Assembly (NCBI RefSeq): GCF_009720865.1
Contig: NZ_WNLA01000001.1
Location: forward strand, 372,001-436,000
DNA length: 64,000 nucleotides
Reading direction: 5' to 3'
Origin: Pseudoduganella ginsengisoli
Lineage (GTDB): Bacteria; Pseudomonadota; Gammaproteobacteria; Burkholderiales; Burkholderiaceae_D
Part shown: piece by piece, positions 60,588 to 64,000 of the stretch
How the letters are laid out: every line of letters begins with the position of its first letter
Position numbering within the stretch: position 1 is the first letter of the stretch
Notes under the pieces: model-generated
Told to the model about the DNA's origin: nothing
What the model saw: the letters and a program-made list of their open reading frames with translations, nothing else
Databases searched by the model: none
Translations under genes and position numbers: made by a program

Positions 60588-62498
60588 TTGACTGTTTTTT
60601 CTGTACTGGCCAAGCCCCGCAGCTTCGTGCTGAGTTTGCTGGTTGTGATTACGGCCATGTTTTTTAGCTGCAAGCCGCAGCACCATGGCGACGTGGTTGA
60701 ATACATGCTGGTGACGGTCGCGCTGTCCGAGCACAAGTCGCCGGAAATCCGCCTGTCGGATATAGCAACCGGCAAACGCTTGTCACCCGACCATGCGCAC
60801 GTGTTCAATATCCTCGAACAGGACATACGCCAAAACAAGCAAGACGTCTATGCCGCATTCGTGCGCGGTAAACACGACGCCGTGTATTCGGTGCACTTCT
60901 TCGGCTATCCGGCCCTGGCGGTCTTGCCCTACAAGGTATTGACGCGTTTGGGGCTGGATCCGTTCAAATGCTTCCAGGCCGTTAACCTGGCCGCGCTGTT
61001 TGTGCTGGGCTTGGCCTTGTACCGCCTGTTCGGCAGCAGCGGCAAGGCGTGGTTCGGCCTGCTCCTGTTCATTGGCTGCGGCGGCTTCCAGTATTGGGCC
61101 TGGAGCAGCCCGGAAATGGTCAGCGCTTCTTTACTACTGGCCGGCCTGATCCTGTATGTGACGGGGGCGCCCGTGTGGGGCGGCTTGGTGGCCGGCCTGG
61201 CAGCGTGGCAAAACCCGACCATCCTGTTCTTCTTCGGCTTTGCACCGCTGCTGCACCTGTGCGTGGCGCGTACAGCCGGCGAACCGTTGCTGGCCGCCAT
61301 CAAGCGTCTGGTCGGCCTGCGCCAGCTGGCCGGCCTGGCGCTCGGTATCGCACTGGTGGCCTTGCCGCCGCTGTTTAATCTGTACCAGTTCGGCGTGCCC
61401 AACATTATCGCCAAACTGTATTCCGAATCCGTATTCATCAGCTTCACGCGCCTGCAATCGTTCTTCTTTGACTTGAACCAGGGCATGTTGCTGGGTATCC
61501 CGGCCGTGGCCGCCATGCTGTTGCTGTGGGGCTGGCGCCAACAAGGCGGACGCCAGGCCGTCATCCTGGCTGGCTGCATTGCCTTCACCCTGCTGCTGTG
61601 CATTCCGGCGATGGCGGTGTTCAACTGGAATTCCGATGCCCACGGCGTGATGCGCTACGCATTCTGGTCCGCCATGCCGCTGCTGTTTGCCCTGCTGTGG
61701 CGCCTGCAAACGGCGCCACGCTGGCCGGCTGCCCTGTGCGCTGCCGTCCTGCTGGCCCAGGCCGCCAGCACGGCTTATGTGATCAGCTACAAATACACGG
61801 AATTCAGTCCGCTGGCGGAATGGGTGCTGGAAAAATGGCCCGAGCACTACCACCCGGAACCGGAAATTTTTGTTGAGCGCGCCAACCACAACGATGAATA
61901 TATCGACGCGGCGCAAGTGTACCGTTACCCCGCCACAGGCACGCCGATCAAGCATGTGTACAACCGCGCCCACCCGCTGGGTGAAGTCAATCTGTGCGGC
62001 GCTGGCAAGGAACTGGCCCCAGGCAACCAGGTCACGTACACGTACCGCGACTGGAGCTATGTCGATGGTCCCGTGACATGCCAGCCGGAAGGCACGAATT
62101 CCGGACATTGGCGCATGGCGCAATTCCGCGAACTGGGCCCGAACTTGATGGTCAGCGGCTGGGGCGACCTGGAAGAAGGCCCTGGCACGTGGAAAGGCGC
62201 CTGGACCATCAGCCCGAAAGCCCAGCTGCGCCTGGTGATTCCAGCCAACTTAAGGCTGCGCAAGGTCTCGTTCAGCGGCCATTACCTGGGCAGCCTGACG
62301 CACACGCGCGTGAAAATCGATGGCAAGGACCTGGGTATGATGCGGCTGAACAAGGCGTGGAGCATTGCGCTCCCGGCCAATAAGAACGCCGGCGATACCG
62401 TACTGCTGGAACTGGAACATGATTTGCCGCCGCCACCACCGGGCGCACAGGATCCGCGCCAACTGGCCTTCTTCCTCAATGAGATCGTCATGCGCTAA
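60588..62498 (+). CDS. GT-C-like integral membrane protein with C-terminal beta domain
   Basis: 636 residues. About 9-10 helices span residues 10-410 (FVLSLLVVITAMFF, LFGLALYRL, WFGLLLFIGCGGF, ...). The acidic dyad of GT-C proteins is seen as HGDVVEYMLV in the first loop. The last 180 residues are periplasmic, with a domain (GTWKGAWTISPKAQLRLVIPANL..., LSFSGHYLGSLTHTRVKIDGKDLG) similar to that in the 55259 gene. The start is taken as the TTG at 60588 because GGAG lies 6 nt upstream and the protein then begins near TM1. An in-frame ATG at 60531, just after the SMR stop, would add 19 unlikely residues. Probably transfers a polyprenyl-linked sugar. Confidence 0.75.
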   Translation: MTVFSVLAKPRSFVLSLLVVITAMFFSCKPQHHGDVVEYMLVTVALSEHKSPEIRLSDIATGKRLSPDHAHVFNILEQDIRQNKQDVYAAFVRGKHDAVYSVHFFGYPALAVLPYKVLTRLGLDPFKCFQAVNLAALFVLGLALYRLFGSSGKAWFGLLLFIGCGGFQYWAWSSPEMVSASLLLAGLILYVTGAPVWGGLVAGLAAWQNPTILFFFGFAPLLHLCVARTAGEPLLAAIKRLVGLRQLAGLALGIALVALPPLFNLYQFGVPNIIAKLYSESVFISFTRLQSFFFDLNQGMLLGIPAVAAMLLLWGWRQQGGRQAVILAGCIAFTLLLCIPAMAVFNWNSDAHGVMRYAFWSAMPLLFALLWRLQTAPRWPAALCAAVLLAQAASTAYVISYKYTEFSPLAEWVLEKWPEHYHPEPEIFVERANHNDEYIDAAQVYRYPATGTPIKHVYNRAHPLGEVNLCGAGKELAPGNQVTYTYRDWSYVDGPVTCQPEGTNSGHWRMAQFRELGPNLMVSGWGDLEEGPGTWKGAWTISPKAQLRLVIPANLRLRKVSFSGHYLGSLTHTRVKIDGKDLGMMRLNKAWSIALPANKNAGDTVLLELEHDLPPPPPGAQDPRQLAFFLNEIVMR

Positions 62499-62545
62499 CT
62501 GACAGGCAGGGGTCCGGCCTAACGGCCCGGCCCAGGTTGTTGTGC

Positions 62546-62571
62546 AAAGGGCCGCTGATTAGCGGCCCTTT
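62546..62571 (+). terminator. Intrinsic terminator of the polysaccharide locus
   Basis: AAAGGGCCGCT and AGCGGCCCTTT form a perfect 11-bp stem with loop GATT, followed by TTAACG. It lies 48 nt past the last gene. Confidence 0.8.
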
Positions 62572-62585
62572 TAACGTAAAACGAC

Positions 62586-62607
62586 AGGGGCCGCATTGGC
62601 GGCCCCT
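62586..62607 (-). terminator. Terminator of rhlE
   Basis: AGGGGCCGC and GCGGCCCCT form a perfect 9-bp stem with a 4-nt loop, 5 nt past the rhlE stop. On the minus strand GTCGTTTTA follows. It forms a back-to-back pair with the terminator at 62546. Confidence 0.7.
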
Positions 62608-62612
62608 TGAAA

Positions 62613-64000
62613 TTACAGCTTACGCAAACCGCCCAATAGCGCGGCCAGCTGGCGCTTCGGCTTGGCTGGCGCCGCAGGCTGCGCAGCCTGCACTTGTGCA
62701 CTGCTCTTGCTTGGTTCATACGGCTTCAAGAACCATGGATCGACTTTTTCGCGGCGCACCGGGCTGCCTGGACGGCGCTCGCCGGTGCGCTGGTCGCCAC
62801 GCTCGCCACGGCCTTCGAATTCGCGGCGCGGTGCGGAACTGCTGCCGCTGGCACGGCGTTCGCCATGGCGGTCATCGCGGCCGACGCGGGACGACGATGG
62901 CGTAAAGCCGGACAAATCACCACGCGGGATGGTTTGTTTGATCAGCTTTTCAATATCGGCCAGCAGGCGCTCGTCCTTGTCCGAATAAATCGAAATCGCA
63001 TCGCCGGATGCGCCGGCGCGGCCCGTACGGCCGATACGGTGCACATAGTCTTCCGCGTTATACGGCAAGTCGAAATTGATCACGCACGGCAAATCGGAAA
63101 TATCGAGGCCGCGCGCCGCCACGTCGGTGGCGACGAGGATGTCGATTTCGCCTTTCTTGAACGCTTCCAGGGCGGCCATGCGTTCTTGCTGCGTCTTGTC
63201 GCCGTGGATGGCGGACGCTTTCATGCCTTCTTGTTCCAGGCCGCGCGCCAGGCGCGATGCACCGATCTTCGTGTTCGAGAACACGATCACCTGTTTCAAT
63301 TCACGCTGGCGCAACAAGTGCGCCACCAGGTCGCGCTTATGGTCTTCCTGGACTTTGTACACCACTTGCGTCACGCGGTCAGCCGTCGCATTGCTGCGCG
63401 CGACTTCCACGGTCACCGGGTCGGTCAGGAAGCTGTTGGCCAGCTTCTTGATCTCTGGCGAGAACGTGGCCGAGAACATCAAGTTCTGGCGCTGCTTGGG
63501 CAACAGGTTGATGATGCGCTGCAGGTCGGGCAGGAAACCCATGTCCAGCATGCGGTCTGCTTCATCCATCACCAGCATCTGCACTTGCGCCAGGCTGATG
63601 TTTTTTTGCTCGACGTGATCCAGCAAACGGCCCGGTGTCGCAATGACGATTTCCACGCCGCGGCGCAGCGCTTCCGTTTGCGGTTTCATGTCCATGCCGC
63701 CAAACACGACGCACGTGCGCAGCGGCGTGAACTGGCTATACGCCTGCACGTTTTCCGCCACTTGCACCGCCAGTTCGCGGGTCGGCGTCAGGATCAATGC
63801 ACGCACCGGGTGGCGCGCGGGCGACATGCTGCTGTTGGCATGCGCCAGCAACAGTTGAATGATCGGCAGCGAGAAGCCGGCGGTTTTACCGGTACCCGTC
63901 TGCGCGGCGCCCATCACGTCGCGGCCTTTCAGCACGATCGGGATCGCTTGCGCCTGGATCGGCGTTGGATAGACATAACCCTGCGCCGTCAGCGCGCGCT
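62613..64000 (-). CDS. rhlE: DEAD-box RNA helicase RhlE (5' end beyond the window)
   Basis: At least 462 codons; the frame is still open at the window edge (PTPIQAQAIPIVLKGRDV, the Q motif). Motif I AAQTGTGKT, Ia PTRELAVQV, Ib TPGRLLD, II VMDEADRMLD, III FSATF, IV VFSNT, V VATDVAARGLD and VI HRIGRTGRAG are all present. The C-terminal tail is basic and Arg/Gly/Ser-rich (SSRVGRDDRHGERRASGSSSAPRREFEGRGERGDQRTGERR), typical of RhlE in ribosome assembly and mRNA decay. Only the first residues before the Q motif are missing. Confidence 0.95.
   Translation of the reverse strand, partial: RALTAQGYVYPTPIQAQAIPIVLKGRDVMGAAQTGTGKTAGFSLPIIQLLLAHANSSMSPARHPVRALILTPTRELAVQVAENVQAYSQFTPLRTCVVFGGMDMKPQTEALRRGVEIVIATPGRLLDHVEQKNISLAQVQMLVMDEADRMLDMGFLPDLQRIINLLPKQRQNLMFSATFSPEIKKLANSFLTDPVTVEVARSNATADRVTQVVYKVQEDHKRDLVAHLLRQRELKQVIVFSNTKIGASRLARGLEQEGMKASAIHGDKTQQERMAALEAFKKGEIDILVATDVAARGLDISDLPCVINFDLPYNAEDYVHRIGRTGRAGASGDAISIYSDKDERLLADIEKLIKQTIPRGDLSGFTPSSSRVGRDDRHGERRASGSSSAPRREFEGRGERGDQRTGERRPGSPVRREKVDPWFLKPYEPSKSSAQVQAAQPAAPAKPKRQLAALLGGLRKL

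Noticed and set aside
1..64000. tRNA, rRNA, riboswitch, prophage or insertion sequence
   Set aside because: None was recognised by eye; there is no cloverleaf ending in CCA, no transposase or integrase gene, and no conserved riboswitch leader. A covariance-model search could still find a small RNA.

Overview
The window is GC-rich, densely coded, Gram-negative chromosomal DNA. The gene set and order point to a betaproteobacterium of the Burkholderiales, most likely Oxalobacteraceae (Janthinobacterium, Massilia or Duganella type). The clues are the hemF-nadD-rsfS-rlmH-maf-rng block, LPS-core genes, several DUF4214 secreted proteins and a huge S-layer-like protein. The placement is an inference from gene content; no 16S rRNA or tRNA gene was seen.

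Layout. 1-3852: the end of an NRPS-independent siderophore operon (IucA/IucC synthetase, PLP decarboxylase, TonB-dependent receptor). 3894-8904: housekeeping block hemF, nadD, rsfS, rlmH, maf, rng. 8914-12559: small membrane protein, degenerate HD-GYP/LuxR regulator, diguanylate cyclase. 12583-15818: LPS-core genes waaF and waaL and a family 2 glycosyltransferase. 15819-19449: two-component system, VirK/YbjX protein, small conserved protein. 19480-23537: two tandem M10-type metalloprotease-like proteins. 23599-28145: dnaE and trhO. 28151-30424: third M10-type protein. 30543-35327: type I secretion operon (ABC, HlyD, TolC, small protein). 35568-37109: methyltransferase. 37266-41816: 1516-residue S-layer-like protein. 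42270-43679: FecR protein, divergent from a CHASE2 adenylate cyclase (43872) and an outer-membrane TPR/barrel protein (45746). 47010-48105: VanZ-like protein and a Crp-type regulator. 48203-62498: polysaccharide locus (Wzm/Wzt ABC exporter, FkbM protein, double glycosyltransferase, GtrA, two GT-C-like membrane proteins, beta-helix protein, HAD-UbiA fusion, SMR-like protein). 62613-64000: rhlE, truncated by the window edge.

The most interesting unit is 30-48 kb. Canonical CRP sites (TGTGA-N6-TCACA) lie upstream of the type I secretion operon and of the S-layer-like gene, and a near-perfect one lies upstream of fecR. The same stretch encodes an adenylate cyclase with adenine-specifying Lys and Thr, and a Crp-type regulator that keeps the cAMP-pocket Arg-Ser and the R-E-T-V-x-R recognition helix. 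I infer a local, membrane-sensed cAMP circuit controlling secretion and assembly of a DUF4214-bearing cell surface, with three DUF4214 metalloprotease-like proteins as likely co-substrates.

The polysaccharide locus appears to make an ABC-exported glycan. It also holds a second set of parts (HAD-UbiA, GtrA and SMR flippase candidates, GT-C proteins) suited to adding a polyprenyl-phosphate-linked sugar, possibly a ribofuranose, outside the inner membrane. Together with WaaL and WaaF the window is strongly devoted to the cell envelope.
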